Assembly: GCA_900546285.1 (NCBI GenBank)
Contig: URCJ01000013.1
Location: forward strand, 1 to 39,166
Source of the DNA: an uncultured Solobacterium sp.
GTDB taxonomy: Bacteria; Bacillota_I; Bacilli_A; Erysipelotrichales; Erysipelotrichaceae
Length of the DNA stretch: 39,166 bases
Direction: 5' to 3'
Position 1 is the first letter of the stretch; the number at the start of each line of letters is the position of its first letter. Both the position numbers and the translations under genes were made by a program. The notes under the pieces were generated by a model, which worked only from the letters and a program-made list of their open reading frames with translations, ran no database searches and had not been told where the DNA came from. Below, one piece after another: positions 25,080 to 34,296 of this stretch.

Positions 25080-26015
25080 TCAACTCTTCTTAGTCCATCT
25101 ATTATATTCATCATCAGTAGCTAGTACTGTATGAGTATCGCTTATTTGATGATAAGTACCAAGAGTATAATCAACACCCTCCTTTTCCTTATCATAAGTA
25201 AGGGCAACCCTAGTCTTCTCCAAAATTGGATTAGGATGAGGAATAGCACTCAACAACGATTTAGTATAAGGATGAATTGGATTAAAGAATATTTCATCAG
25301 TAGTACCCGTTTCCACAATATGGCCTAGATGCATAACACCAATACGATCTGAAATATACTTAACCATACTCAAATCATGGGCAATAAACAAATAAGTAGT
25401 ACCTAGCTCATCCTGCAAATCCTTCATCATATTAACAACCTGTGCTTGAATAGAAACATCAAGTGCTGAGATACATTCATCAGCTATTACAAGCTTAGGA
25501 TTCATAACCAAGGCTCTAGCGATACCAAGTCTTTGTCTTTGACCGCCAGAGAACTGATGAGGGAAACGAGTTGCCTGTTCCCTAGAAAGACCTACCTTAT
25601 CCAAAATACGATAAACCTTTTCTTCTAAATCCTTCTTATCCTTATAATCCTTATGAATCTCAAGACCTTCCGCAATAATCTGTGAAGCCTTCTTACGAGG
25701 ATTTAAACAAGCCATTGGATCTTGGAAAATCATCTGCATATTCGTTCTTAAATACTTCTCAGTTTCCTTATCCATCTTGCCTGAAATATCCTTGCCATCA
25801 AAGATAATCTTCCCATCAGTTGGATCATACAAACGAATAATTGATCTACCTGTTGTTGACTTACCACTACCAGATTCACCAACAAGACCATAAGTCTCGC
25901 CCTCATAAATCTTAAAACTGATACCGTCTACTGCCTTAGTTGTAAAGGTCTTAGAAATGGGGAAATATTGTTTAAGACCATCTACCTCAAGTAATACTTT
26001 CTTATTATCTAGCAT
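25080..26015 (-). CDS. oppF: oligopeptide ABC transporter ATPase OppF
   Basis: A 311-aa ABC ATPase with Walker A GESGSGKS, signature FSGGQRQRLGIARAL, Walker B LVIADECISALD and the switch His in FIAHDLSMV. The C-terminal HPYTKSLLSAIPHPNP stretch is the oligopeptide/dipeptide transporter extension. A Cys cluster for an iron-sulfur site, seen in many OppF/OppD tails, is not obvious here. It partners OppD to power peptide import. GGAGG precedes the ATG, and it overlaps oppD by 11 bases. Confidence 0.9.
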   Translation of the reverse strand: MLDNKKVLLEVDGLKQYFPISKTFTTKAVDGISFKIYEGETYGLVGESGSGKSTTGRSIIRLYDPTDGKIIFDGKDISGKMDKETEKYLRTNMQMIFQDPMACLNPRKKASQIIAEGLEIHKDYKDKKDLEEKVYRILDKVGLSREQATRFPHQFSGGQRQRLGIARALVMNPKLVIADECISALDVSIQAQVVNMMKDLQDELGTTYLFIAHDLSMVKYISDRIGVMHLGHIVETGTTDEIFFNPIHPYTKSLLSAIPHPNPILEKTRVALTYDKEKEGVDYTLGTYHQISDTHTVLATDDEYNRWTKKS

Positions 26016-27108
26016 AATCGGCAGCCTCCTTCTTCATCTTCTCAATTCTAATTTTTAAATCAGCTGGCATCTCAACCTTAGGAGCACGAGGATCACATAA
26101 CCATGAACAAACACGGTGTTGTCCACCCACATCAAACATAGGTGGTTCCTCTTCATAATCAATCTTTAAGGCATAAGGATTTCTAGGGGCAAACGCATCA
26201 CCCTTAATCTTAGTCATTAGGTTAGGTGGGGTACCTGGTATTGCGAAAAGACGATCAGAATTGGTATCAATATCAGGCATACTAGCCAATAAACCCCAAG
26301 TATAAGGGTGACGCGGGTCATAGAATATTTCATTGATAGAACCCTTTTCTACGATTCTACCAGCATACATAACAGCTACATAATCAGCTACCTTAGCTAC
26401 AACACCTAAGTCATGGGTAATATAAATAACTGAAATGTTCTTTTCATTTTGAAGTCTCTTAATTAATTCAAGAATTTTAGCCTGAATAGTAACATCAAGC
26501 GCAGTTGTAGGCTCATCACATATTAGAATATCAGGATCACAAGCTAGGGCAATCGCAATAACAACTCTTTGTCTCATACCACCTGATAATTCATGAGGAT
26601 ACTGCTTAAATCTTTTCTCAGGATTCTCAATACCTACCTCAGACAATAGTTCAATAGTCCTCTTTTTGGCTTCTTCTCTACTAATGTGTTGATGCTCCAA
26701 CATTGGTTCCATAATTTGTTTACCAATAGTCATTGTTGGATCTAAAGAAGTCATTGGATCTTGGAAAACCATGGCAATCTTTTTACCACAGAACTTATAT
26801 CTAATCTCCTTTTGAGACATCTGAACTAAATCAACTGATTGTTCATTGCCGTTATCATCAGTATAGTTATAAATAATAGAACCAGAATCAATCATGCCAT
26901 TAGAATCTAAAATACCCATGATAGTCTTAATAGTAACTGACTTACCACTACCAGATTCACCTACAATAGCAACTGTTTCACCTTTGAATAAGTCAAAACG
27001 AATACCTCTTATCGCATTAACAATTCCATAGTTAGTCTTAAAAGAAATATTTAAATCTCTAATAGATAAGACACGATCTTTTTTATCACGCTTAAATTTT
27101 TCTGACAT
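26005..27108 (-). CDS. oppD: oligopeptide ABC transporter ATPase OppD
   Basis: A 367-aa ABC ATPase with Walker A GESGSGKSV, signature LSGGMRQRVVIAIAL, Walker B ILICDEPTTALD and YITHDLGVV. The tail (HPYTWGLLASMPDID, then IPGTPPNLM and a C-terminal Cys pair in HRVCSWLCDP) is typical of OppD. An insertion near 80-100 (YNYTDDNGNEQSVDL) follows the Walker A helix, a common variation. AGGGGG lies six bases before the ATG. Confidence 0.9.
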   Translation of the reverse strand: MSEKFKRDKKDRVLSIRDLNISFKTNYGIVNAIRGIRFDLFKGETVAIVGESGSGKSVTIKTIMGILDSNGMIDSGSIIYNYTDDNGNEQSVDLVQMSQKEIRYKFCGKKIAMVFQDPMTSLDPTMTIGKQIMEPMLEHQHISREEAKKRTIELLSEVGIENPEKRFKQYPHELSGGMRQRVVIAIALACDPDILICDEPTTALDVTIQAKILELIKRLQNEKNISVIYITHDLGVVAKVADYVAVMYAGRIVEKGSINEIFYDPRHPYTWGLLASMPDIDTNSDRLFAIPGTPPNLMTKIKGDAFAPRNPYALKIDYEEEPPMFDVGGQHRVCSWLCDPRAPKVEMPADLKIRIEKMKKEAADYAR

Positions 27109-27118
27109 ATTAGACCCC

Positions 27119-28129
27119 CTACTTATTATTCATCTTAGGATCAAAAGCATCCCTTAGACCATCTGCGAACAAGTTAAAACACAACATCAATAAAGCTAAC
27201 ACGATAACTGGAATCAACAAGATATGAGGATAAGTAGTCATTGACTTATATCCATCTGAAACCAAAGAACCAAGAGATGCCAAAGGGGCAGGTACACCTA
27301 GTCCTAAGAAAGACAAATATGCTTCCAAGAAGATCGCATTAGGAATTGAAAACATACTAGTAACAATAACCTGACCAAAGATATTTGGTAAGATATCGTT
27401 CACAATCAAAGAAAACTTAGAAGCACCCAAGGTTCTAGAAGCCAAAACATATTCCTGTTCCTTGACCTTTAAAACCTGAGCTCTAGCAAGTCTTTCCATA
27501 CCAATCCAACCTGTAATCATAAGTGAAAAGATAATGGAAATAACACCCTGTGGTAGTACTAAACCTAATAGTGTAACTACAACAAGTGTTGGTACACCAT
27601 TTAAGATTTCCGCAAAACGTTGCATAAACATATCAACCTTACCACCAAGGAAACCTGATACAGTACCATATACCATACCAATCAAGATATCAATCACAAC
27701 GGCCGCAAAGGCAATTAATAATGAAACTCTAGTACCTTCCCAAACACGAGTGAAGATATCTCTACCTTGAGTATCACTACCAAACCAATAATAAACATTT
27801 GTTAAATCACCAGTATATTGACTAACACCCTTGTATTTACCGTTAAAGATACCAATCTTCTCTAACACTGGAATTCTAGGTGTTAAACATTCTTGACCAT
27901 GGATAATTGACTTATAAGTATGTTCATTCATACCAGGACCAACTAGGGCAAAAATGATAATGATGATGACAATAATAGCACCAACAAGAGCACCCTTGTT
28001 CTTCTTAAAGTTACACCAAACATCCTTGGCATATGATGTAGCCTTATAGTTGGTATCAACTAGCTTCTCGTCTTTCTCATGGGCAAAAGTGAAATCATCA
28101 GCGCTAAATTCACGATTATAAATAGTCAT
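27119..28129 (-). CDS. oppC: oligopeptide ABC transporter permease OppC
   Basis: A 336-aa inner-membrane permease with about six helices. The long N-terminal cytoplasmic stretch, the periplasmic-side loop with YYWFGSDTQGRDIFTRVWEG and the EAA motif ASRTLGASKFSLIVNDILPN are standard for OppC. The ATG lies inside the oppB stop region (one-base overlap), giving coupled translation. It pairs with OppB as the membrane channel. Confidence 0.9.
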   Translation of the reverse strand: MTIYNREFSADDFTFAHEKDEKLVDTNYKATSYAKDVWCNFKKNKGALVGAIIVIIIIIFALVGPGMNEHTYKSIIHGQECLTPRIPVLEKIGIFNGKYKGVSQYTGDLTNVYYWFGSDTQGRDIFTRVWEGTRVSLLIAFAAVVIDILIGMVYGTVSGFLGGKVDMFMQRFAEILNGVPTLVVVTLLGLVLPQGVISIIFSLMITGWIGMERLARAQVLKVKEQEYVLASRTLGASKFSLIVNDILPNIFGQVIVTSMFSIPNAIFLEAYLSFLGLGVPAPLASLGSLVSDGYKSMTTYPHILLIPVIVLALLMLCFNLFADGLRDAFDPKMNNK

Positions 28130-29064
28130 TATTTGCCCTCCTTACTAACACGGATTCTAGGATCAATAACTCCATATAAGATATCCACTATAAGCATCAT
28201 CACAATATACATTGCCGAATAGACAAAGGCACAAGCGATTGTAACATTATAGTCATTTTGTTGAATACCAGAAATCATAAGAGAACCGATACCTGGAATA
28301 CCGAAGATTTTTTCAATAACACTTGAACCTGTCATCAGATTGACAAGAATTGGTCCCATAACCGTAATTACAGGAATCAAAGTATTTCTAAGCGCATGTT
28401 TAATTATCATCTTATAGTTCTTAACACCCTTTGATTGAATAAGTAGGATATAGTCACTACCCAAGACATCAATCATTTCAGATCTTGTAAATCTTGCAAT
28501 GTTGGCAATTGGTGAAACTGACAAAGCTACTGCAGGTAATACAAGAGACGCAAAAGGTGTCTTTAGATTATATAGAATTGGAAACCACTTTAACTTATAA
28601 GCGATAAAGTAACATAACAACAAGGCACATACATAAGATGGAACTGACACACCAATTACTGAAATGGCAGAACATAAGTTATCAATCCATGTATTATGAT
28701 TAAGTGCTGATAAGATACCAAGTATTAGACCAATAATAGTACCAATAATCATAGCCAACAAACCAACTAGAATTGAGATACCAAGACGATCTTTAATCAT
28801 GGAACTAATTGGGAAGTTCTTGTTGATGGCATAAGACACACCTAAATCACCGATTAACATGTTCTTAACATATAGGAAGAACCTGACAATAATCGGTTGA
28901 TCTAAGCCATACTTAGCATATAGTAATGCCTTTTGAGCTTCTGTTAGTTTTTCATCATTAAATGGTGAACCAGGCATTTTGTCCATTAAGACAAACAGCA
29001 CTAGTAATATTACTAACAATGTAGCCAAAGACATCATTATTCTTTTAAATACATATTTTTTCAT
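28129..29064 (-). CDS. oppB: oligopeptide ABC transporter permease OppB
   Basis: A 311-aa permease with six helices. The N-terminal helix, the PGSPFNDEKLT segment, LGVSYAINKNFPISSMI and the coupling motif IQSKGVKNYKMIIKHALRN match OppB. AAAGGGG lies six bases before the ATG, directly after the oppA/oppB hairpin. Confidence 0.9.
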   Translation of the reverse strand: MKKYVFKRIMMSLATLLVILLVLFVLMDKMPGSPFNDEKLTEAQKALLYAKYGLDQPIIVRFFLYVKNMLIGDLGVSYAINKNFPISSMIKDRLGISILVGLLAMIIGTIIGLILGILSALNHNTWIDNLCSAISVIGVSVPSYVCALLLCYFIAYKLKWFPILYNLKTPFASLVLPAVALSVSPIANIARFTRSEMIDVLGSDYILLIQSKGVKNYKMIIKHALRNTLIPVITVMGPILVNLMTGSSVIEKIFGIPGIGSLMISGIQQNDYNVTIACAFVYSAMYIVMMLIVDILYGVIDPRIRVSKEGK

Positions 29065-29080
29065 ACATTACCCCTTTAAA

Positions 29081-29113
29081 ATAATTAGAGCGATTATAAA
29101 CCGCTCTAATTAT
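29081..29113 (-). terminator. oppA/oppB intercistronic hairpin
   Basis: ATAATTAGAGCG (29081-29092) and CGCTCTAATTAT (29102-29113) are perfect 12-pair arms with a nine-base loop. On the minus strand TTTTAAA follows and merges with the oppB ribosome site. Such a hairpin after a binding-protein gene usually stabilises or partly terminates the message so that OppA is made in excess. Confidence 0.75.
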
Positions 29114-29125
29114 CATTAGTATTAT

Positions 29126-30760
29126 TTACTTAACAACAATATGACGATAGTTATCAACTGCAGCAGAGTGGAATTCAATACCAGAAATGCTTGGAGAAAT
29201 TAACATCGCACCACCAGCTTGGAATACAGGAACTACACCAGCATCATCTTGAACTAATACCTTTTCAGCAGCTAGGAATTCATTCCATCTTTCAAGAGCA
29301 CTTACAGTACCTGATTCAGCCTTTTCAATATGTTCATCATAAGCAGCACTTGAGTAACCGCCTTGGTTATTAGAAGTATTTGAACTTACAAATAGATCCA
29401 TATAAGTTTGAGGATCACCATAGTCAGGACCCCAACGAGTCAATGCTACATCGAATGTATAAGCTCTTTGTAGAGTTAATCTTTCTTTCTTTGGCTTACC
29501 ATTTAAGTTAACAGTGAAACCAACTTGTTCTAAGTAATATTGAATTTGTTCAGCAGCCTTAATTACCGAATCACCCTCGTCTGTACCATATAGTAATTCA
29601 ATAGTTACATCATGACCTAATTCAGCCTTACCAGCTTCATATAATTTCTTAGCTTCTTCAACATTATAGTCAACCAACTTACCATTATCATCACGGAAGT
29701 CAGCACCAGTTTCTGGGTTACCAGCTAATTGGATTGGAACAATACCTTCAGCGGCAACAGAACCATCATTTAAGGCTGTAGCGATAGCTTCTCTATCTAA
29801 TGCATAAGACATAGCCTTTCTGATATTAGTATTCTTTAAATCTTCCTTAGTACTATTGTTGATATTTAACAACAAGTAGAATAAGTAACCTTGTAGACGA
29901 TCTACATAACCTTCTTGACCCTTATTGGCATTTACTTGTTCACCAGATAAGATAACAGTTTGAAGATTACCACTTTCATATTCTAGAAGAGATGTTTGAG
30001 TATCAGCGATGATACGGAAGACAACCTTCTCAGCACCATTTTTAGCTACATAATTATCATGATCCCAATAAGTGTCACTTAAATCGAATTCAAATGAATA
30101 ACCAGCAGTCCAACCTGTGAAATTATAAGGACCACAGTTCAATACGTTTTCAACAGATAATGCGTATTGATCACCGCAGCTCTCAACAAACTTTTGATTT
30201 GCAGGGAAGAATGGTGGGAATGTCATAAGAGATAGGAAGAAACCAGTAGGCTTAGTTAATGTAACTTCTAGAGTCTTTTCATCAAGAGCTTTAACTCCTA
30301 AATCTTCTTTAGTTAAACCACTTTCTGTATCATAACAGTTACCATTTACGATATTAGCTGTCTCCATAATCCAGTTATATTCACTTGCGATCTCAGGATC
30401 AACAACTCTTTGCCAACCATAGACGAAGTCTTGTGCTGTAACTGGATCACCATTTGACCAGTTCGCATCATCTCTAATCTTAAATGTATATACTAGACCA
30501 TCATCACTGACAGTATAGCTTTCAGCTAAATCTGGAATAGGATTTTGATTAGCATCTAGTTCCATTAGACCTGCAAGACACATAGTTTGGGCAATAAATG
30601 ATGTACCATCTGTTGCCACCGCAGTATCCATAGAAATAACATCCATAGAAGATACAACAGTTACTGTCTTATCAGCATCTGTATCACCAGTATCATCTCC
30701 TTGTCCACCACAGCCAACTAACAGCAGCAGAGCAAGAAGTAATGTAAATAACTTTTTCAT
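29126..30760 (-). CDS. oppA: oligopeptide-binding lipoprotein OppA
   Basis: A 544-aa family 5 solute-binding lipoprotein with lipobox LLVGC (Cys17). The SBP_bac_5 pattern is clear: YTFKIRDDANWSNGDPVTAQDFVYGW near 90-115, AMSYALDREAI, GNPETG and a DPQTYMDLF stretch. It captures peptides at the cell surface for OppBC/DF. It is the first gene of the operon, behind a near-consensus promoter and an AGGGAGG ribosome site. Confidence 0.92.
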   Translation of the reverse strand: MKKLFTLLLALLLLVGCGGQGDDTGDTDADKTVTVVSSMDVISMDTAVATDGTSFIAQTMCLAGLMELDANQNPIPDLAESYTVSDDGLVYTFKIRDDANWSNGDPVTAQDFVYGWQRVVDPEIASEYNWIMETANIVNGNCYDTESGLTKEDLGVKALDEKTLEVTLTKPTGFFLSLMTFPPFFPANQKFVESCGDQYALSVENVLNCGPYNFTGWTAGYSFEFDLSDTYWDHDNYVAKNGAEKVVFRIIADTQTSLLEYESGNLQTVILSGEQVNANKGQEGYVDRLQGYLFYLLLNINNSTKEDLKNTNIRKAMSYALDREAIATALNDGSVAAEGIVPIQLAGNPETGADFRDDNGKLVDYNVEEAKKLYEAGKAELGHDVTIELLYGTDEGDSVIKAAEQIQYYLEQVGFTVNLNGKPKKERLTLQRAYTFDVALTRWGPDYGDPQTYMDLFVSSNTSNNQGGYSSAAYDEHIEKAESGTVSALERWNEFLAAEKVLVQDDAGVVPVFQAGGAMLISPSISGIEFHSAAVDNYRHIVVK

Positions 30761-30788
30761 TTACATGTCCTCCCTTTTTAATGGTTTT

Positions 30789-30817
30789 ATTTTAGTTTCT
30801 TTGAAAATATGTGTCAA
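30789..30817 (-). promoter_or_regulatory. opp operon promoter
   Basis: Minus-strand TTGACA (30817-30812), 17-base spacer, TAAAAT (30794-30789). The start would fall near 30782, about 20 bases ahead of the oppA ATG. This is the best promoter match in the window. Confidence 0.8.
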
Positions 30818-30917
30818 TAAAAATAGTAAATATTTTCATAGTATTTTGAAACTTCTTTCATTTTATTAATTATTAAAAGATCGTCTAATAACGCCTATTT
30901 ATAAGGATTTCAGAAAT

Positions 30918-30986
30918 TTATCGGAGTAAATCTCCTATTTTTGTCGGAGCAATCCTCCCTTTTTTGTCGGAGCAAATCTCACCTAA
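30918..30986. repeat. three tandem 23-nt repeats upstream of the opp promoter
   Basis: Units at 30918-30940, 30941-30963 and 30964-30986 share TCGGAG(C/T)AA-TC-TC at fixed 23-base spacing. Each unit holds a small inverted GGAG...CTCC, and the first two are followed by T-runs. An adjacent dyad (TGATGAAA/TTTCATCA, 31006-31026) lies just beyond. The block is about 100 bases upstream of the opp promoter, in the 314-base gap between oppA and the ABC exporter genes. The rest of the gap (30818-30917) shows no gene. Confidence 0.6.
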
Positions 30987-31047
30987 AATGTAAAAATCAT
31001 AATATTGATGAAAGAAATTTTCATCATTTTTCCACCATTTGGCCTAA

Positions 31048-31069
31048 TTAAAAGGGCTAACAAGAGCCC
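31048..31069 (-). terminator. terminator of the ABC exporter operon
   Basis: On the minus strand GGGCT (31069-31065) pairs with AGCCC (31058-31054) over six bases, followed by TTTTAATT. It lies a few bases past the permease stop. Confidence 0.65.
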
Positions 31070-31074
31070 CATAA

Positions 31075-32661
31075 TTAATTCAAATCCAAATACTTCTTAC
31101 AACCCTTAGTAGTTAACCAACGATACAACAAGATACTAACAATAAAAGTTACCAACATCCAAATCGAATAATAGATTGTGATATCCCACCCTTGTTTCAT
31201 TGTAACCACACTAAGCGCAATAAACATAATTGGATATATCCAGCCACCAATTGCTGCCAACATAGAACAACCGCTTTGTTTAATAACGGTTATTTCATTA
31301 GTCCAATGTAGTGTCGGCATCAAGACATTTAATGTTACATTCATCAAAGAATAGAAGATACCAGCTATTAATATTGCCAATAATATGATTGGATTAATCT
31401 TTAATATCACACAAACAATTAAACTTGTAATAAGTGCAGGTATTATTGTCAACAGACAATGAAAGACTACCTTAGACAACAAGATATCCTTGGTATCTAC
31501 CGGCAAAGACTTAGTTATCCAAATATTCTTGCCTTCTAAAGAAACAGAGCACGCTCCCATAAAGTTTGTTGAAATCAAAAAGAAGAAAACAGCCATAATT
31601 CCTACATTTATATATTTACCTTCAATATAAGGAAACATCTGAAAGAAGATATCTTTTTTCACAATAATAACAAACATCAACACAATCATAAAAACTGAGC
31701 CCATGCTCGCATTAAGCATATAAGCAGAACTAGATATAAACCTAGCTAATTCTTTCTTAACCAAAGAAGAGAACACACCTCTCTGTCTTATATCTAATTT
31801 TTTAACTTTTAATTTTTCTATCCTTTTAGTAGCACTTAAAATCTTAAGGAAAGACTTCTTCAATAAGTACCATACCAAAGTAAATAAAGCTACTGAAATT
31901 ATTATAGTGATTAATAAATACAAGAAATTACCTGTACAAGATTGTCCTAGAAGGTAGAAAAGATAAGCCTTATCCTTTAAGATATCGCCATAAAATAATG
32001 CATTTTCTAAGAAACTCTGTAAAGCCACACTAGCCTTATAATAAACAAAATAATAAATGCCAATAAACAATAATGAAGCTATAGCTGTGATATAACTCTT
32101 ATTCTTTAATTTAGTACTTAGCTTAGCTACTACATAACCCAAGGCACAGCTTAAAGTTAAGATAAATAATGTCAATTGAATAAAAAACAATAAAGAACTT
32201 ATTAATACTTTAAAACTAAAATCATTCATTAAATAAACAATAATAGTAGGAATAAAGACAACACCGGCATATATAACATCCATCACATATGTCGCAAAGA
32301 TTCTAGATATTAAAATACTTCTAACTGGTAGAGGTAGTGACAACAACATATCATTGTCCTTAGCCATATATAAACTAGAATAAGTAGTAAAGACAGTCCC
32401 AAAAACGCCCATCACAATACTCATCAAAGCCATCAAGACAAAATATAGCCAATCTAGTCCATAGATTTTCAAAGTAGCACACATACTATTAGCTAGTACC
32501 CCAAACATCATACCAAGAATGCAAATCATTACTGCCGCAAAACCAATAAAGCACAAAATAATACTTGCCTTAGATCTAGCCTTATTCTTCTTGGTATTAT
32601 AGAAATATGACTTGAAAATTTGTTGAAGCTCTTTCTTAATCAATAGCTTAGTCACAAACAT
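31075..32661 (-). CDS. ABC exporter permease
   Basis: A protein of about 528 aa with around twelve helices and a cytoplasmic N-terminal amphipathic stretch (KKELQQIFKSYFYN) typical of ABC-2-type permeases encoded after a lone ATPase. Motifs such as DNDMLLSLPLPVRSIL and KNIWITKSLPVDTKDILLSK repeat in the two halves, as in the large putative ABC exporter family of Firmicutes. The start could be the ATG at 32661 or the GTG at 32655, which is better placed eight bases after GAGGG. It overlaps the ATPase end. Substrate unknown; peptides, lipids or antibiotics are possible. Confidence 0.75.
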   Translation of the reverse strand: MFVTKLLIKKELQQIFKSYFYNTKKNKARSKASIILCFIGFAAVMICILGMMFGVLANSMCATLKIYGLDWLYFVLMALMSIVMGVFGTVFTTYSSLYMAKDNDMLLSLPLPVRSILISRIFATYVMDVIYAGVVFIPTIIVYLMNDFSFKVLISSLLFFIQLTLFILTLSCALGYVVAKLSTKLKNKSYITAIASLLFIGIYYFVYYKASVALQSFLENALFYGDILKDKAYLFYLLGQSCTGNFLYLLITIIISVALFTLVWYLLKKSFLKILSATKRIEKLKVKKLDIRQRGVFSSLVKKELARFISSSAYMLNASMGSVFMIVLMFVIIVKKDIFFQMFPYIEGKYINVGIMAVFFFLISTNFMGACSVSLEGKNIWITKSLPVDTKDILLSKVVFHCLLTIIPALITSLIVCVILKINPIILLAILIAGIFYSLMNVTLNVLMPTLHWTNEITVIKQSGCSMLAAIGGWIYPIMFIALSVVTMKQGWDITIYYSIWMLVTFIVSILLYRWLTTKGCKKYLDLN

Positions 32662-33364
32662 CACCCTCTAATTCTAAGAACACAGTCTCTAAAGAAGCAT
32701 CACCCTTAATCTCTTCCATCGTACCCGATTTAACAAGCTTACCGTCTTTAATAATCGCAACCTTATCACATAACTTTTCAGCCACTTCTAAGACATGAGT
32801 AGAAAAGAATATCGCATTACCCTTTTCACAAAATTCCTTCATCATCTCCTTTAATAAATGAGAAGCCTTAGGATCCAAACCTACAAAAGGCTCATCCATT
32901 AAGATCAATTTAGGTTCATGAAGCCATGCCGAAATAACTGCCAGCTTCTGTTTCATACCATGAGAATAAGAAGCTATAGGCTGCCCCAAATCATTCTTAA
33001 TCTCAAATAAAGTACTATACTTGTCAATCAATTCTTTTCTTCTTTCACCATCAATCTTAAAAATATCACCAATAAAATTTAAATATTGAATACCTGTCAT
33101 AAATTCATACAAATCAGGATTATCAGGAATATAAGCAATTTTCTTTTTGCACTCTAAAGGATTAGTTTTAATAGAATCGCCATCAATTAAAATATCACCC
33201 TCATCAAAATCATGAATACCAACAATACACTTTAAAGTAGTAGTCTTACCAGCCCCATTATGCCCAATAAAGGCACAAATCTCGCCACCATTAATATTCA
33301 AAGACAAATCATCTACTGCCTTTTTATCTCCATAGAACTTACTTAAGTGAGAAATCTCTAACAT
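32648..33364 (-). CDS. ABC exporter ATPase
   Basis: A 238-aa ABC ATPase with Walker A GHNGAGKTT, signature YSHGMKQKLAVISAW, Walker B LILMDEPFVGLD and the switch His in FSTHVLE, all of the ABC-2 exporter (CcmA-like) type. The ATG at 33364 is chosen with GGAGG eight bases upstream; a GTG 15 bases earlier lies in the ribosome site. Its end overlaps the permease start. Confidence 0.85.
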   Translation of the reverse strand: MLEISHLSKFYGDKKAVDDLSLNINGGEICAFIGHNGAGKTTTLKCIVGIHDFDEGDILIDGDSIKTNPLECKKKIAYIPDNPDLYEFMTGIQYLNFIGDIFKIDGERRKELIDKYSTLFEIKNDLGQPIASYSHGMKQKLAVISAWLHEPKLILMDEPFVGLDPKASHLLKEMMKEFCEKGNAIFFSTHVLEVAEKLCDKVAIIKDGKLVKSGTMEEIKGDASLETVFLELEGDVCD

Positions 33365-33450
33365 ACCAATGTCCTCCACAAATAATATGATATAACATTA
33401 AATAAAATCCTTATGTAAAATATCGTATGTTGTTAAAATATGGCCATAAG

Positions 33451-33480
33451 ATGAAAATAGAGTGTATATAAATACACTCT
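33451..33480 (-). terminator. hairpin at the end of the antiterminator gene
   Basis: AGAGTGTAT (33459-33467) and ATACACTCT (33472-33480) are perfect nine-pair arms over ATAA, overlapping the antiterminator stop. The following T-run on the minus strand is short (ATTTTC). Confidence 0.5.
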
Positions 33481-34288
33481 AATCTCTTAAAATTCTCTCG
33501 ATATGAATAGCTAGATAACCTATTTCAACCCTAGGAATAACAATCTTCCCCAAGTCCTCAATCTCTTTTATGACTTTACTTGCGATATCATATGAAGATT
33601 TAAAATTATCTAATGCATAATCATTCATATCTAGATTTAATATTTCATTATTCTTAATACGATAAAACATATATTTTAGATGAACTAAGAAACGAGCATA
33701 AGAACTAGATTCCTTATTTAGACTCACGCCACATAGCTTTTCCAACAGTAAGAGTGCATTATCAATAATCATCGCCGTCTGCATCGAATCGGCTACATTT
33801 TCCTGTCCTAGAGCGCTATGAATATGCAAAGTGATATAAGCTATCTCATCATCATTAATTTTGACATTTAGCTTGTCTTCAATAATCTTCGCGCCCTTAA
33901 CAGCTACCTTATATTCATCTGTATACAATAGGGAAATGTCTTTACTAAAAGGATTAACAATATCAACTCTATTTTCCATACGCTCAATCGCAAAAGCTAT
34001 ATGATCGGCTAAGGCAAACTGAATCATCCTATCAACATTCTTAAACTCAAGCTCCGCCTCATTTAAAATAAGCTCTGCAATCTCTAGATAAATTGGATCA
34101 ACACTTTGGGTAACTTCCTTAATCTTATCGTTGGTATAAAACTTCTTAGCACCATCGATTTCCTCAAAAAGACAATCGACTTTCTTACCAAAACCAACTC
34201 CTGTACCTAGGAAAATTACTTCAATATTTTTATCTTCATCGTATGCCAATAAAGCGTTATTATTAATAACCTTTTCTACCCTATACAT
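33479..34288 (-). CDS. BglG/LicT/GlcT-type transcriptional antiterminator
   Basis: A 269-aa protein. An N-terminal CAT RNA-binding domain (about 1-56: VINNNALLAYDEDKN, FLGTGVGFGKK) is followed by two PRD domains. PRD1 carries His in ADHIAFAIER and THHIHSALG-like ITLHIHSALG; PRD2 carries RFLVHLKYMFYR and IGYLAIHIERIL. These histidines are phosphorylated by PTS components to switch dimer activity. It lies nine bases after the PTS permease gene, whose leader holds a RAT-like hairpin and terminator, so that operon is its likely target. Confidence 0.85.
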   Translation of the reverse strand: MYRVEKVINNNALLAYDEDKNIEVIFLGTGVGFGKKVDCLFEEIDGAKKFYTNDKIKEVTQSVDPIYLEIAELILNEAELEFKNVDRMIQFALADHIAFAIERMENRVDIVNPFSKDISLLYTDEYKVAVKGAKIIEDKLNVKINDDEIAYITLHIHSALGQENVADSMQTAMIIDNALLLLEKLCGVSLNKESSSYARFLVHLKYMFYRIKNNEILNLDMNDYALDNFKSSYDIASKVIKEIEDLGKIVIPRVEIGYLAIHIERILRD

Positions 34289-34296
34289 TTCTTCCC

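Noticed and set aside
30918..30986. Three regular repeats as a mini CRISPR array
   Set aside because: The units are directly contiguous with no spacers, only 23 bases long, and no cas genes are present.
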